Shown: in pieces, positions 5,997-6,056 of the stretch
How the letters are laid out: each line of letters begins with the position of its first letter
Position numbering within the stretch: position 1 is the stretch's first letter
Source: Paludibacteraceae bacterium
Lineage (GTDB): Bacteria; Bacteroidota; Bacteroidia; Bacteroidales; Paludibacteraceae
Assembly (NCBI GenBank): GCA_017960065.1
Contig: JAGCZK010000029.1
Coordinates: 1 to 6,056, forward strand
Length of the DNA stretch: 6,056 nt
Reading direction: 5' to 3'
Made by a program: the position numbers and the translations under genes
The notes under the pieces: model-generated
What the model was told of the DNA's origin: nothing
What the model saw: only the letters and a program-made list of their open reading frames with translations
Databases searched by the model: none

Positions 5997-6056
5997 TTAT
6001 AATTCGCTTTCTTTGAGGCGTTCGGCATTTTCGGCCACGATGAGGTGGTCGATGCA
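5997..6056 (-). CDS. prfA: C-terminal end of probable peptide chain release factor 1
   Basis: Only the last 19 codons and the TAA (5999-5997) are in the window. They translate as CIDHLIVAENAERLKESEL. The A-E-N-A-E-R-L-K ending resembles the C-terminus of bacterial release factor 1, which reads UAA and UAG stop codons, and prfA next to pyrF is an order I recall from Bacteroidales. No GGQ or PxT motif can be seen because the rest lies beyond the right edge, so the identity rests on a short match plus context. pyrF starts 13 nt downstream. Confidence 0.72.
   Translation of the reverse strand, partial: CIDHLIVAENAERLKESEL

Noticed and set aside
5984..6028. Longer pyrF start at 6028 (15 extra residues)
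   Set aside because: It would run over the last codons and stop of prfA, and the family starts at the MTREQLFENI methionine.
1..6056. Possible defence system, mobile element, CRISPR array or RNA gene
   Set aside because: Nearly all bases belong to conserved housekeeping genes. I saw no transposase, attachment-type repeats, spaced repeat array, or tRNA or rRNA signature. The SAMHD1-like protein has no defence neighbours.

Overview
The window is an ordinary, compact chromosomal segment of a Gram-negative bacterium of the Bacteroidota, most likely Bacteroidales. The evidence is an LpxC-FabZ fusion (typical of that phylum), a Bacteroides-type promoter (TTTG, 20 nt, TAnnTTTG), the absence of Shine-Dalgarno sequences before the genes, and protein sequences that read like Bacteroidales orthologues. 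The DNA looks GC-rich for that order, so a Barnesiella- or Alistipes-like genome is possible, but the sequence alone does not settle the genus. Every gene lies on the minus strand, so transcription runs from high to low coordinates, and almost every base is coding.

Upstream unit (right side, 6056 to about 3926): the last 19 codons of a probable prfA (release factor 1), then pyrF (orotidine 5'-phosphate decarboxylase), then an HD-domain phosphohydrolase of the SAMHD1/dGTPase-like class that starts 1 nt after the pyrF stop codon. The unit closes with a rho-independent terminator whose stem covers the last codons of the HD gene.

Downstream unit (3913 to 1): a promoter in a 71-nt intergenic gap drives lpxD, then the lpxC-fabZ fusion (8-nt overlap with lpxD), lpxA (16-nt gap) and glnS (19-nt gap, cut by the left window edge). 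LpxA adds the first 3-hydroxyacyl chain to UDP-GlcNAc, the LpxC domain deacetylates the product, and LpxD adds the second chain, giving the diacylglucosamine precursor of lipid A. The FabZ domain dehydrates the same 3-hydroxyacyl-ACP pool that LpxA and LpxD consume, so the cluster joins lipid A synthesis and fatty-acid elongation at their branch point. glnS appears to be carried along as a housekeeping passenger.

I see no mobile element, CRISPR array, tRNA or rRNA gene, or defence island, and I do not think the window contains a new multi-gene system. The items worth a second look are modest: a palindromic operator-like element on the lpxD promoter, a strong hairpin early in lpxC, and a full SAMHD1-type active site in the uncharacterised HD protein.
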